The notes under the pieces are model-generated. The model had not been told where the DNA came from and ran no database searches. It worked only from the letters and a program-made list of their open reading frames with translations. DNA of 35,825 bases, taken from the NCBI GenBank assembly GCA_019419505.1, contig DXZS01000008.1, forward strand, positions 1-35,825, written 5' to 3'. This stretch comes from Collinsella sp. (GTDB lineage: Bacteria > Actinomycetota > Coriobacteriia > Coriobacteriales > Coriobacteriaceae). This document shows, piece by piece, positions 23,166 to 32,407 of this stretch (positions within the stretch are counted from its first letter, which is position 1; every line of letters starts with the position of its first letter). A program made the translations under genes and the position numbers.

Positions 23166-25433
23166 TTAGCTCAGGTGCCAGATCTCGTCGTTGTACTGGG
23201 AGATCGTACGGTCGGACGAGAAGGTGCCGGCGTTGGCGATATTGATGAGCGCCTTGCGCATCCAGGCGTCCTGGTCCTCGTAGTCGGCCAGCACGCGCTC
23301 CTTGGTCTGGATGTACTCCTCAATGTCGAGCAGGGCCATAAACCAGTCCTTGCCCTTAATGTCGTCGTGCAGGCGCTGCAGGCGCTCGGCGTTGCCGGTT
23401 GCCATAAAGGCCGGGTTGGTGATGAAGTCCACCAGCAGTTTAATGCCGGGCTTGCGGTAGAGCGCACCGGCGTTGTAGGTGCCGTCGGCGTAGAGCTGCT
23501 CGACCTGTTTGGACGAGGCACCAAAGGTATAGATGTTCTCGTCGCCCACGAGCTCGGCAATCTCCACGTTGGCACCGTCGAGCGTGCACAGGGTTAGGGC
23601 GCCGTTGAGCATGAACTTCATGTTGGAGGTGCCGCTCGCCTCCTTGGAGGCCAGGCTGATCTGCTCGGAGATGTCAGCGGCGGGGATCACGCGCTCGGCG
23701 GCGGTGACGTTGTAGTTCTCGATCATGACAACCTGCAGGTAGGGAGCCACGTCGGGGTCGTTTGCAATCCACTGCGACAGCGTCAGGATCAGATGGATGA
23801 TGTCCTGCGCGATAGTGTAGGCAGGCGCCGCCTTGCCGCCAAAGATGATGGTGACAGGGTGCTTAGGCCTGTTGCCGTTCTTGATATCGAAGTACTTCCA
23901 GATGATGTAGAGCGCGAGCATCTGCTGACGCTTGTACTCGTGGATGCGCTTGACCTGGACGTCGATGATGGCGTTGGAGGGAATGGTCACGCCCTGCTCG
24001 AGCGCCATGAACTGGCGCATGATGGCCTTGGCCTCGACCTTGGTGGCGGCCAGGCGCTCAAGAACGTCCTTGTCGTCGGCGAACTTGGCGAGTTTGTTCA
24101 GATCGCCGGTGCTGCGCCAGTCGGTGCCGATTACATCGTCGAGCAGGCTGGCGAGCGCGGGGTTGGCTCCATGGATCCAGCGGCGGAAGGTGATGCCGTT
24201 GGTCTTGTTGGAGAACTTCTCGGGATAGATCTCGTAGAACGGATGAAGCTCGGTGTCCTCCAGGATCTTGGTGTGGAGGGCGGCTACGCCGTTGATGGAG
24301 AAGCCAAAGTGGATGTCCATGTGGGCCATGTGGACGGTGTCGTGCTCGTCGATGATGGCGACGCGCGGGTCATCGTGCTCGGCTTTCGCGATCTCATCGA
24401 GCTTGACGATAATGTCGGCGATGGCAGGGGAGACCTTCTGCAGGCTGGCGAGCGGCCACTTCTCGAGCGCCTCGGCAAGGATCGTGTGGTTAGTGTAGGC
24501 GACCATGGAGCGTACGATGGTCACGGCCTCGTCAAACTCGATGCCATGCTCGGTGGTGAGCAAGCGAATGAGCTCGGGGATGACCATGGTGGGGTGCGTG
24601 TCGTTAATTTGGACCACGGCGTAGTCGGCCAGATCGTGCAGGTTGCTGCCGCGCTCGACGGCCTCGTCGATCAGGAGCTGGGCGGCGTTGCTCACCATGA
24701 AGTACTCCTGATAGATGCGAAGCAGGCGGCCCTGCTCGTCGGAATCGTCGGGGTAGAGGAACAAGGTGAGGTTCTTGGCGATCTCGGTCTTGTCGAAGTC
24801 GATGGAGCTGCCGGGGACCAGGCCGTCGTCGACGCTCGCCAGGTCGAACAGGCGCAGACGGTTCTTGGTGGGCTGGCCGTAACCGGGCACGTCGATGTTG
24901 ACGAGCTTGGAGGTAACGGCAAAATCGCCGAACTCGACGGTGTAGGAGCGGCCGTCGTCGACTAGGATGTCCTGCTCACCGAGCCACTCGTCGGGGACGG
25001 CCTTCTGCTGGTTGTCGACAAAGCGCTGACGGAACAGGCCGTAGTGATAGTTGAGGCCCACGCCATCGCCGGTCAAGCCCAGCGTGGCGATGGAATCCAG
25101 GAAGCATGCGGCCAGGCGGCCCAGGCCGCCGTTGCCGAGCGACGGCTCGACCTCGAACTCCTCGATCTTGTTGAGGTCGTGGCCTGCGGCGGTGAGCTGG
25201 TCCTTAACCTCATCGTAGATGCCGAGGTCGATCATGTTGTTGATGAGCAGCTTGCCGATCAAAAATTCGGCGGAAATGTAATAGAGCTTTTTCTTGCCGT
25301 TGTTGAGCGGGCAGGCGGCGGAGCGCTCCTGCACGAGTTTGACCAGCAGCTTGTAAATGCGACGGTCGTCGAGCTGCTCGAGCGAGGTGCCAAAAGACTG
25401 CTCGGCGAGTTCCATGAGGTTAATTTGGGGCAT
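23166..25433 (-). CDS. glgP: Glycogen/maltodextrin phosphorylase (GT35)
   Basis: The enzyme releases glucose-1-phosphate from the non-reducing ends of alpha-1,4-glucans with the help of PLP. Visible motifs are LGNGGLGRLAACFLDS, KTNGITFRRW, VQVKRIHEYKRQ, FGGKAAPAYTIA and the PLP site EASGTSNMKFMLNGAL (Lys near residue 605). At 755 aa it is at the short end for the family, like MalP forms. I chose ATG 25433 because AGGAG precedes it; an ATG 27 nt upstream has no ribosome site. It follows malQ on the same strand, a classic pair for maltodextrin breakdown. Confidence 0.94.
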   Translation of the reverse strand: MPQINLMELAEQSFGTSLEQLDDRRIYKLLVKLVQERSAACPLNNGKKKLYYISAEFLIGKLLINNMIDLGIYDEVKDQLTAAGHDLNKIEEFEVEPSLGNGGLGRLAACFLDSIATLGLTGDGVGLNYHYGLFRQRFVDNQQKAVPDEWLGEQDILVDDGRSYTVEFGDFAVTSKLVNIDVPGYGQPTKNRLRLFDLASVDDGLVPGSSIDFDKTEIAKNLTLFLYPDDSDEQGRLLRIYQEYFMVSNAAQLLIDEAVERGSNLHDLADYAVVQINDTHPTMVIPELIRLLTTEHGIEFDEAVTIVRSMVAYTNHTILAEALEKWPLASLQKVSPAIADIIVKLDEIAKAEHDDPRVAIIDEHDTVHMAHMDIHFGFSINGVAALHTKILEDTELHPFYEIYPEKFSNKTNGITFRRWIHGANPALASLLDDVIGTDWRSTGDLNKLAKFADDKDVLERLAATKVEAKAIMRQFMALEQGVTIPSNAIIDVQVKRIHEYKRQQMLALYIIWKYFDIKNGNRPKHPVTIIFGGKAAPAYTIAQDIIHLILTLSQWIANDPDVAPYLQVVMIENYNVTAAERVIPAADISEQISLASKEASGTSNMKFMLNGALTLCTLDGANVEIAELVGDENIYTFGASSKQVEQLYADGTYNAGALYRKPGIKLLVDFITNPAFMATGNAERLQRLHDDIKGKDWFMALLDIEEYIQTKERVLADYEDQDAWMRKALINIANAGTFSSDRTISQYNDEIWHLS

Positions 25434-25474
25434 GTTTTCTCCTGTGATGGGTTGTTTCATGTCTGCAATTCATA

Positions 25475-25516
25475 AGAAGCCCGCGCGAGGGGATTGGGGT
25501 GGCCTCGCGCGGGAAA
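25475..25516 (-). terminator. Hairpin between malQ and glgP
   Basis: A perfect 11-bp GC stem (25480-25490 with 25503-25513) encloses a 12-nt loop. On the - strand only CTTCTT follows, so it is probably a leaky terminator or message-stabilising hairpin rather than a full stop between the two genes. Confidence 0.6.
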
Positions 25517-25562
25517 AAGCAAGCGCGTCCGCACGGTGGGGAGGGGTCGGGCGCGGTAGCTC

Positions 25563-27068
25563 CTATTGAGGAAGCTCGATTTCGGCTTCCGACGGGATGC
25601 GGAAGTAGGTCTCGGTCCAGTCGGTGAGTTTGTGCTCGAGCTCGCGGGTGATGGCGCCGTCGAGCATGCGCCAGGTCCAGTTGCCGCCCAACGTGGCAGG
25701 GGTGTTGATGCGCGCCTCGTTGCCCAAGTTGAGCAGGTCCTGCATGGTGTAGATGCACGTGTCGCTCACGCTGGCGGCGATGGTGCGATTGAGTGCATCT
25801 GCCATGGGTTCGCCGGCCTGCTGATGGGTGTACAGGGCTGCCTGCTCGCGCTGACGCGGGGTGGCCGTTCCCTCAAACCAACCGCGCGCCGTCTCGTTAT
25901 CGTGGGTGCCCACATAGGCGACGGTGTTGGCGATGTAGTTATGCGGCAGGTAGTACGAGTTGGTGCCCTCAAAGGCAAACTGCAGGATCTTCATGCCGGG
26001 GAAGCCCGAGTTGTCGCGCATGTCGATGACGCCGGGGGTGAGGAAGCCCAGGTCCTCGGCGATGATGGGCAGCGTGCCGAGCTTTTCCTCGAGCGTCTTG
26101 AAGAACTTGAGGCCGGGACCCTGCGTCCACGAACCGTAGGACGAATCGGGCGAGGAGAACGGCACCTCCCAATAGGCCTCGAAGCCGCGGAAGTGATCCA
26201 GGCGGATGACGTCGTACATGTCGAGGGCGGCGCGAATGCGGCCCTCCCACCAGGAGAAGCCGCACGCCTCCATGGCGTCCCAGTCGTAGATGGGGTTGCC
26301 CCAGTACTGGCCGGTGGCCGAGAACTGGTCGGGCGGCGTGCCGGCGACGCTCACGGGATTGCCGGCGGCATCGATCTTAAAGAGCTCAGGCGTCGCCCAC
26401 ATCTCGACGGAGTCACGCGAGACATAGATGGGCAGGTCGCCGATGATGAGAATGTCGCGCTCGTTGGCATAGGCCTTGAGGCGGCTCCACTGGCGATCGA
26501 AGAAGTACTGCGTCATCTGGTGGTAGAGCATACGCGCCGGATGGTCGGCGCAGACCTTGGCGGAAGCCTCGCCGCGGGTGCGGAGCTCCGCGGGCCACTC
26601 CCAAAACGCCTTGAGACCGCACTCCTCTTTGACGGTCATGAACTCACAGTAGGGGATGAGCCAGTCCTCGTTGGCCTGGATAAAGTCATCGAAATCGGCC
26701 GGCTTGTCGGCAGCAAAGCGCTCGGCGGCGCGGTCGAGAATCTGACGGCGGCCACCAAAGATGGCACCGTAGTCGACATTGCTGGGGTCGGATCCCAGAT
26801 ACACGCCATCGATATCGCGCTGCTCCAGATACCCTGCCTCGATAAGCTCGGCAAAGTCGATAAAGTTGGGGTTGCCTGCGCGGGCCGAGAACGACTGATA
26901 GGGCGAATCGCCATAGCTGGTCGTCGTAAGGGGCAGAATCTGCCAGTAATGTTGTTTGCACGAGGCGAGAAAATCGACGAAGTCGTAGGCATTCCAGCCA
27001 AAGCCGCCGATTCCGTATGGTCCGGGCAGAGATGAGACGGGCATGAGGACGCCGCTTGCACGCTCCAT
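25563..27068 (-). CDS. malQ: 4-alpha-glucanotransferase (amylomaltase, GH77)
   Basis: MalQ moves glucan segments between maltodextrins and releases glucose, making chains long enough for the phosphorylase. GH77 motifs are clear: LPGPYGIGGFGWNAYDFVDFL, GDLPIYVSRDS, the nucleophile in VIRLDHFRGF (Asp near 291), the acid/base in IIAEDLGFLTP (Glu near 338) and the transition-state Asp in GTHDNETARG (near 390). It has the typical length of about 500 aa. I prefer ATG 27068 (GGTGAG 7 nt upstream); GTG or TTG codons at 27080-27083 are alternatives. An operator-like palindrome lies in its promoter region. Confidence 0.94.
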   Translation of the reverse strand: MERASGVLMPVSSLPGPYGIGGFGWNAYDFVDFLASCKQHYWQILPLTTTSYGDSPYQSFSARAGNPNFIDFAELIEAGYLEQRDIDGVYLGSDPSNVDYGAIFGGRRQILDRAAERFAADKPADFDDFIQANEDWLIPYCEFMTVKEECGLKAFWEWPAELRTRGEASAKVCADHPARMLYHQMTQYFFDRQWSRLKAYANERDILIIGDLPIYVSRDSVEMWATPELFKIDAAGNPVSVAGTPPDQFSATGQYWGNPIYDWDAMEACGFSWWEGRIRAALDMYDVIRLDHFRGFEAYWEVPFSSPDSSYGSWTQGPGLKFFKTLEEKLGTLPIIAEDLGFLTPGVIDMRDNSGFPGMKILQFAFEGTNSYYLPHNYIANTVAYVGTHDNETARGWFEGTATPRQREQAALYTHQQAGEPMADALNRTIAASVSDTCIYTMQDLLNLGNEARINTPATLGGNWTWRMLDGAITRELEHKLTDWTETYFRIPSEAEIELPQ

Positions 27069-27153
27069 GAATGCGCTCACCAACCTTCTTGTTGTGGGGT
27101 CGGCCTGCCGATGGGTGTGCAGTCCGCCTCCGATGTTCTGATTCGATACGCCT

Positions 27154-27178
27154 ATTGTAAAACATGTTGTTTAAACAT
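27154..27178 (-). promoter_or_regulatory. malQ promoter region with operator-like palindrome
   Basis: TTGTTTAAACAT (27167-27178) repeats the palindrome seen at the PTS and ABC genes. On the - strand it lies just upstream of a TACAAT -10-like box (27154-27159), that is, between the -10 and where a -35 would be. Binding there should repress malQ and perhaps glgP. Confidence 0.6.
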
Positions 27179-27232
27179 GTACAGGCAAGATAAAAAAGTT
27201 GGTCGATTTTCGGCGAATGGTTACATGCCATG

Positions 27233-27266
27233 AAAAAGCCCCGACCTCACAACGTGAGATCGGGGC
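27233..27266 (-). terminator. Intrinsic terminator of galE
   Basis: A 13-bp stem (27238-27250 with 27254-27266) with a 3-nt loop is followed, on the - strand, by a five-T run. Confidence 0.88.
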
Positions 27267-27288
27267 AAGAGCGGTATGTAGGTTTTTG

Positions 27289-28350
27289 CTACTCGGCGTC
27301 GGCGAAGCCGTTGGGGTTGTGGCTCTGCCAGTTCCAGCTATCGCGGCACATGTCCGCGATGTCGTACTGGGCCTTCCAGCCCATCATGCGCTCGGCCTTG
27401 GAGGCATCGCACCAGTTGGCAGCGATGTCGCCGGCGCGGCGCTCGCGGATCACGTAGGGCAGCTCCTTGCCACAAGCCTTGGAGAAGGCGGCGACGACCT
27501 CGAGTACCGAGGTGCCGGTGCCGGTGCCCAGGTTAAAGATCTCGACGCCGGTCTTGCCGTTCATCCAGTTAAGGGCGGCAACGTGACCAGAGGCCAGATC
27601 GCACACGTGGATGTAGTCGCGCACGCCGGTGCCGTCGGGGGTGGGGTAGTCGTTGCCAAAGACCTGAACGGCCTCGAGCTTGCCCACGGCGACCTGGGCG
27701 ACATAGGGCACCAGGTTGTTGGGGATGCCCTTGGGGTCCTCGCCGATCAGGCCCGACGGATGAGCGCCGATGGGGTTGAAGTAACGGAGCAGCACGACGT
27801 CCCACTCGGGGTCGGCGGTGTGGACGTCCATAAGGATCTGCTCGATCATCCACTTGGTCCAGCCATAGGGGTTGGTTGCGGGCTTCTTGGGGTCTTCCTC
27901 GGTGACGGGCGGGTTGTCCGGGTCGCCGTAGACGGTCGAGGAGCTCGAGAAGATAATCGACTTGCAGCCATGGTTGCGCATGACGTCAATAAGCACCAGG
28001 GTGTTCTCAATATTGTTGTGGTAGTACTCGACGGGCTTGCTCACCGACTCGCCGACGGCCTTAAAGCCGGCAAAGTGGATGACGCGGTCGATCTGATGGG
28101 TATCGAAGATCTTGTTCATCGCATCGCGGTCGAGCACGTTGGCCTCGTAGAAGGTGAGGTTCTTGGCGGCCTCGTCGCCCACGATGGTCTTGACGCGGTC
28201 GACGGCGACGGCGCTGGAGTTGGAAAGATCATCGACGATGACGACCTGGTAGCCACCCTCGAGCAGCTGAACGACGGTGTGCGAGCCGATAAAGCCGGCG
28301 CCACCGGTAACGAGGACGCAGGTGTCTTTGGGGTCGAGTGCTTTGGACAT
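27289..28350 (-). CDS. galE: UDP-glucose 4-epimerase
   Basis: GalE interconverts UDP-glucose and UDP-galactose with bound NAD, serving galactose use and cell-surface glycan synthesis. It has the Rossmann loop VTGGAGFIGSHT, the catalytic Ser in SSSSTVYGD and the YGWTK pair (Tyr/Lys), and the substrate loop near YFNPIGAHPSGLIGED. It is 353 aa. ATG 28350 is preceded by AGGAG at the right distance. A -10-like TATACT at 28388-28393 (- strand) is the likely promoter. It has its own terminator, so it is separate from malQ. Confidence 0.95.
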   Translation of the reverse strand: MSKALDPKDTCVLVTGGAGFIGSHTVVQLLEGGYQVVIVDDLSNSSAVAVDRVKTIVGDEAAKNLTFYEANVLDRDAMNKIFDTHQIDRVIHFAGFKAVGESVSKPVEYYHNNIENTLVLIDVMRNHGCKSIIFSSSSTVYGDPDNPPVTEEDPKKPATNPYGWTKWMIEQILMDVHTADPEWDVVLLRYFNPIGAHPSGLIGEDPKGIPNNLVPYVAQVAVGKLEAVQVFGNDYPTPDGTGVRDYIHVCDLASGHVAALNWMNGKTGVEIFNLGTGTGTSVLEVVAAFSKACGKELPYVIRERRAGDIAANWCDASKAERMMGWKAQYDIADMCRDSWNWQSHNPNGFADAE

Positions 28351-28471
28351 GTAGTCTCCTATCGAATCAGGAACACTTCTAGAGGGGAGTATAGCGCAGG
28401 CGGGGACGCCCAAATGGTGCACTGTAGGAAAAGCAGAGGATTATGTTAACGTACTCATATAAGAGCTTGCT

Positions 28472-28498
28472 CAATTGTTACCTCAAATTTGACAATTG
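28472..28498. promoter_or_regulatory. Inverted repeat in the galE / wall-hydrolase divergent region
   Basis: CAATTGT (28472-28478) and ACAATTG (28492-28498) form a 7-bp inverted repeat with a 13-nt gap, overlapping a TTGACA at 28489-28494. It may be a regulator site; no well-spaced -10 was found. Confidence 0.3.
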
Positions 28499-28616
28499 CT
28501 TACGAGCCGCCGACCTTGTAGTTTCCTGCCGTTCGTGGAAATCGTTGGGACGCGCCATATGTACGCTAATATGTATGAGTTGAGCGACATATAAATAAAC
28601 ATGTAACGGAGTACAT

Positions 28617-29822
28617 ATGTCACCAAACAGCGATTCCATCCTTTCCCAGGAGCTCTCGCGCCGCACTGCCCTCAAGGCCCTGTTCGGCGCCGCTTCTGCG
28701 GCAGTTCTTTTTGGCCTGCCCGCTCGCGCCCATGCGGCGGAGGCTTCCAAAGAAACCACCGATAAACTGAATGCCGCCCAGGCCCAGCTCGACGAGGTAC
28801 AGGCCCAGCTCGACAGCATCGCAAATGAGTATGCGGCGCTGGCCAACAAGAATGCCCAGACCCTCAACGACATTGAGAATGTCCAGGGCAAGATTGACGA
28901 CACGCAGGCTCAGATCGATGAAAAGAAGGCCGAGCTCAAGAAGAAGCGTAACGACCTTTCCGATCGCGTGGCCGCCAGCTACAAGTCCGGCGGCACGAAC
29001 ATCCTGTCGCTGCTGCTGGCCTCTGGCTCGTTTGAGGAACTCGTCGCCAACGCGCATTACGTTGAGAAGATCAACAAGAGCGACCGCGATGCCATCGAGG
29101 ACATCCAGACGATTCAGGCCGAGCTCGACGCACAGAAGACCGAGCTCGAAGCACAAAAGGCTGACCTGGAGAAACTCAAGGATCAGCAGACGGCTCAGAT
29201 GCAGGATATGCAGGCCAAGCAGCAAGAGGTCCAGACCGTGCTGAACGGTCTTTCCGACGACGTCAAGGAGCTCATGGCTCAGCGTGATTCCGAGATTCTC
29301 GCTGCCGCCCAGGCCGAGGAGGCCGCTAGGAAGGCCGCCGCTGCCGCGGCCGCCGCGAACAAGAACAATTCCTACTCGGGTGGTTCGAGCTCGGGCGGTG
29401 GATCGTATGCGCCCGGAACTCCGCAGCAGAATGCCGGCTCGGGCAAGCAGCAGGCCGTCGTCAACGCGTGCTACTCCACGCCTTCGCCGGGTCAGAACTG
29501 GTGCGCGGCGTGGGTTACCAATGTCTTCCGTAACGCCGGCGTTGGCTACTTTGGCGGCAACGCCTGCGACATGTTCAACGCCTGGTGCTATAGCTCCGAC
29601 CGCTCGGCGCTGCAGGTGGGCATGATCGTAGCCGACTCCTCGCATAGCGGCACGGGTGCTCCGGGCCTTATCTACGGTCATGTGGGTATCTATGTTGGCG
29701 GCGGCATCGTAATGAGCAACGAGGGCGCCATTACGTCTAAGTCGCTTGATTCGTTTATTAGCTTCTATGGCACTGGCTCTGGCGTGCGTTGGGGCTGGCT
29801 TGGCGGTATCGCGCTGTCGTAA
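28617..29822 (+). CDS. Tat-exported coiled-coil cell-wall hydrolase (CHAP/NlpC-P60-like)
   Basis: The 401-aa product begins with a twin-arginine type signal (SRRTALKALFGAASAAVLFGLPARAHA) with probable cleavage near residue 41. Residues about 45-250 are a long coiled coil of PcsB/CwlO style. An Ala run and a Ser/Gly-rich linker (about 250-285) follow. The C-terminal 115 residues look like a papain-type peptidoglycan peptidase: NWCAAWVTNVFRNAG gives the Cys and YGHVGIYVGGG the His. The coiled coil probably keeps the enzyme inactive until a partner such as FtsEX activates it; that is inference from PcsB-like proteins. CGGAG lies before the ATG. It is convergent with murB. CHAP versus NlpC/P60 is not certain. 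Confidence 0.82.
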   Translation: MSPNSDSILSQELSRRTALKALFGAASAAVLFGLPARAHAAEASKETTDKLNAAQAQLDEVQAQLDSIANEYAALANKNAQTLNDIENVQGKIDDTQAQIDEKKAELKKKRNDLSDRVAASYKSGGTNILSLLLASGSFEELVANAHYVEKINKSDRDAIEDIQTIQAELDAQKTELEAQKADLEKLKDQQTAQMQDMQAKQQEVQTVLNGLSDDVKELMAQRDSEILAAAQAEEAARKAAAAAAAANKNNSYSGGSSSGGGSYAPGTPQQNAGSGKQQAVVNACYSTPSPGQNWCAAWVTNVFRNAGVGYFGGNACDMFNAWCYSSDRSALQVGMIVADSSHSGTGAPGLIYGHVGIYVGGGIVMSNEGAITSKSLDSFISFYGTGSGVRWGWLGGIALS

Positions 29823-29830
29823 GGCAAGTT

Positions 29831-29966
29831 GGGCCGCGTGCCCGCCCGCAATATATTTGATTGCCTGCTCGGGCAGTCCTGCGCAAGACGAAGGCCACAT
29901 TAAGTGGCCTTCTTTGCGTGCGGAACTCGCGATCAATCAAATATATTGCGGGCGGGCACGCGGCCC
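29831..29966 (-). repeat. Nested inverted-repeat element, copy 2
   Basis: A perfect 33-bp inverted repeat (29831-29863 with 29934-29966) encloses a 70-nt core. Within it, AAGGCCAC (29891-29898) pairs with GTGGCCTT (29904-29911). On the - strand the core reads ATCGCGAGTTCCGCACG, then a hairpin with TTAAT loop, then GCAGGACTG, as in copy 1 at 7154-7289. The arms share no long identity with copy 1. It begins 8 nt after the stop of the wall hydrolase, between convergent genes. Confidence 0.85.
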
Positions 29967-30018
29967 TCTCGGGTCCTGAGCGCGACACACCGGACTGGGT
30001 TATCTGGATAAATATGGT

Positions 30019-30046
30019 GAAGGCCCCTTTCGGGGCCTTCTTTGTT
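30019..30046 (+). terminator. Intrinsic terminator after the wall hydrolase
   Basis: A 9-bp stem (30019-30027 with 30032-30040) with loop TTTC is followed by TTTGTT. It overlaps the first bases past the murB stop. Confidence 0.75.
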
Positions 30047-31007
30047 AAAGGAATTCGCCGACTCGGTGGACTTCGGGTTCTAGGTCTACGTTGAATTGGT
30101 CTTTGACGGTTGTTTGGATGTGGCGGATGAGTTCGTCGACATCGGCGGCGGTGGCGTGGTCGGCGTTGACGATAAAACCGCAGTGCTTTTCGCTTACCTG
30201 CGCGCCGCCGACAGCATGGCCGCGCAGTCCGGCATCCATGATGAGCTTGCCGGCAAAGTAACCCTCGGGGCGCTTGAAGGTGGAGCCGGCACTCGGCATG
30301 TCGAGCGGCTGCTTGTCCTCGCGGCGCTGGCGGTAGTCGTCCATGTCGGCCTTGATCATCGCGGCGTTGCCCGGTGCGAGGTTGAAGGTGGCAGAAAGAA
30401 CGATAAAGCCGTCGTCGGCGATGCGGCTCTTGCGATAGCCCAGGTTGAGCTCATCGACATCGAACTCGATGATGTTGCCGCTGCCGCGGGTGCCGTCGTC
30501 GAGCATGCGGGCGGGCTTGTAGACGCGCACAGACTCCAGCACGTCTGCCATGCAGGCACCGTAGGCGCCGGCGTTCATGTAGCAGGCGCCGCCGACCGAT
30601 CCGGGGATGCCCGAGATGGGCTCCATGCCGGTAAGGCCGGCCTCGGCGGCAGCCGCGGCGACATCGGAAAGCAAGGCGCCGGCTGCTGCCGTAACATGCG
30701 TGCCGTTGACGGTGATGTTAGAGAGGCCCTCGCCCAACGCCACGACGACGCCGCGGATGCCCTTGTCGCCGACGAGTAGGTCGGAGCCGTTGCCCACGAT
30801 GGTGAGGGGCAGGTCGCAGCGATAACAGGTATCAAGCGTGGCGACGAGGCCCTGCTCGGTGTCGGGCGTGACAAAGACGTCGGCCGGGCCGCCGATCTTA
30901 AACGTGGTGTGGTCGCGCATGGGCTCGCTCATCAACACGTTGTCCTCGCCGGCAACACCGGCGAGCGCGCAGAGCAGGTCCTCGTTAAAAAAGTCATTCT
31001 CGTGCAT
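30045..31007 (-). CDS. murB: UDP-N-acetylenolpyruvoylglucosamine reductase
   Basis: MurB uses FAD and NADPH to reduce UDP-GlcNAc-enolpyruvate to UDP-MurNAc in peptidoglycan synthesis. Visible motifs are TTFKIGGPADVFV, GNGSDLLVGDKG, GIPGSVGGACYMNAGAYG and, near the end, AGSTFKRPEGYFAGKLI and GGAQVSEKHCGFIVN, which mark the shorter type II MurB. It is 320 aa. I chose ATG 31007 with GGCGG upstream; an in-frame TTG at 31052 is less likely. Confidence 0.95.
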   Translation of the reverse strand: MHENDFFNEDLLCALAGVAGEDNVLMSEPMRDHTTFKIGGPADVFVTPDTEQGLVATLDTCYRCDLPLTIVGNGSDLLVGDKGIRGVVVALGEGLSNITVNGTHVTAAAGALLSDVAAAAAEAGLTGMEPISGIPGSVGGACYMNAGAYGACMADVLESVRVYKPARMLDDGTRGSGNIIEFDVDELNLGYRKSRIADDGFIVLSATFNLAPGNAAMIKADMDDYRQRREDKQPLDMPSAGSTFKRPEGYFAGKLIMDAGLRGHAVGGAQVSEKHCGFIVNADHATAADVDELIRHIQTTVKDQFNVDLEPEVHRVGEFL

Positions 31008-31190
31008 ACGAATATCCGCCTTTTGGTGGTCGTTGTCATCAATCGATTGCAATATACCCCACCCGGACGGATTTGGTGCGCTGGCGGCGATAAAACAGCC
31101 GTCTACCGGATTGGTAAAGTGTTTATCACCGAGGTAGAGGGGTAGTCGCTATACTTTCAAGAGATTGCGCGTAAACCCGGAAGGAGCGAG

Positions 31191-32219
31191 ATGGCCAACA
31201 AAGTCACCCTCAAGCAGATCGCCCAGGAGGTGGGGCTTTCCCCCTCGTCGGTCTCGCTTGTGCTCAATAATCGGCCCTGTCGCATCTCGGAAGAAAACCG
31301 CAAGCTCATCAAAGAGGTCGCGGCGCGCAACCACTATGTTCCCAACCAGATCGCGCGCAGCCTGGTCATGCGCGAGTCGCGCACCCTGGGCCTTATCGTC
31401 CCTAACATCGAGAGCCGCTTTTTTGCCTCGCTCGCCGGTAGCCTGGAAAAGCGCTGCCGCGAGGACGGCTATGCGCTCTTCATTACCAGCTCGGGCGGAA
31501 GCGCCGATGACGATCTGGAGCTGCTGCGCCAGCTGGTGACGCGCGGCGTTGATGGCGTCTTCCTGGTCGTAGGCGACGAGTTCTCCGACGACCGCGCCCT
31601 GCGCGAAGAAGTCAGCCATCTGCCTATCCCTGCCGTGATGGTCGACCGTGCCATTGAGGGGCTCGAGTGCGACAAGGTGATGTTCGACCACGAGATGGGT
31701 GGCTACATGGCCACTCGCTATCTGATCGAGCAGGGCCACCGTCGCATTGCCTGCTTGGTTAACGCGCGCCGTTCCAATACGGGGCGTAAGCGACTTGCCG
31801 GCTATGAGCGCGCGCTGCGCGAGGTTGGCCTGCCTATCGACGCACGTTTGGAGTTTGAGAGCGAGTACTACATTCCGAGTGCCTATGAGGCCTCGGAGGC
31901 GGTGCTCGCAACTGATGCCACCGCTGTGTTCGCAAGTTCGGATAACATCGCCCTCGGTCTGCTCAAGCGCTTGCACGAGATGGGGAAGAGCATCCCGGGC
32001 GATATCTCGGTGGTGAGCTATGACAACTCGGCGGCCGACGTTCTCTTTGAGCCGGCGCTGACCGCGATTGAGCAGGATCCTGGTGTCCTTGCGGAGCATG
32101 CTTTTGGCTGCATGTCCAAGCGTCTTGCCGGTAGGGGCGGCAGGCGTGCCGAAGAGGTCGTCCTGGAGCCGGCGCTTATCGTTAAGGGCAGCGTGCTCGA
32201 ACTTACCGAATGTAGCTAA
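31191..32219 (+). CDS. LacI-family transcriptional regulator
   Basis: The 342-aa product has an N-terminal LacI helix-turn-helix (VTLKQIAQEVGLSPSSVSLVLNN) and hinge (IARSLVMRESRTLGLIVPNI). A periplasmic-binding-like effector domain follows (about 65-342; VDRAIEG, FASSDNIALGLLKRLHEMG, VVSYDNS). GGAAGGAG precedes the ATG and a TATACT at 31150-31155 may be its -10. No sugar gene is directly attached, so the target is unclear; malQ, galE or the ABC operon are possible. Confidence 0.92.
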   Translation: MANKVTLKQIAQEVGLSPSSVSLVLNNRPCRISEENRKLIKEVAARNHYVPNQIARSLVMRESRTLGLIVPNIESRFFASLAGSLEKRCREDGYALFITSSGGSADDDLELLRQLVTRGVDGVFLVVGDEFSDDRALREEVSHLPIPAVMVDRAIEGLECDKVMFDHEMGGYMATRYLIEQGHRRIACLVNARRSNTGRKRLAGYERALREVGLPIDARLEFESEYYIPSAYEASEAVLATDATAVFASSDNIALGLLKRLHEMGKSIPGDISVVSYDNSAADVLFEPALTAIEQDPGVLAEHAFGCMSKRLAGRGGRRAEEVVLEPALIVKGSVLELTECS

Positions 32220-32407
32220 GCGTACTTGTTTGTTTGCATAGATTGCATGCGGAGTGTCCGCTATTTGCCGGCAGGCACCCCGGCCCTCGTCCGTAAACTC
32301 TTCCGCTGGGCGAGCCATAGACGCCGCGTACCGATACGGTAAAGTGGCGGCTTGAAATTGGTGCTATATTCAGCTTGAGTTGTTTAATGCTAGTACGGGA
32401 GGCTGAT

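Noticed and set aside
23793..24965. Long + strand open frame opposite glgP, with similar ones opposite malQ, galE and the wall hydrolase
   Set aside because: All are shadows caused by GC-biased third positions. The products are Val/Asp/Gly- or Arg-rich and lack ribosome sites and domains.
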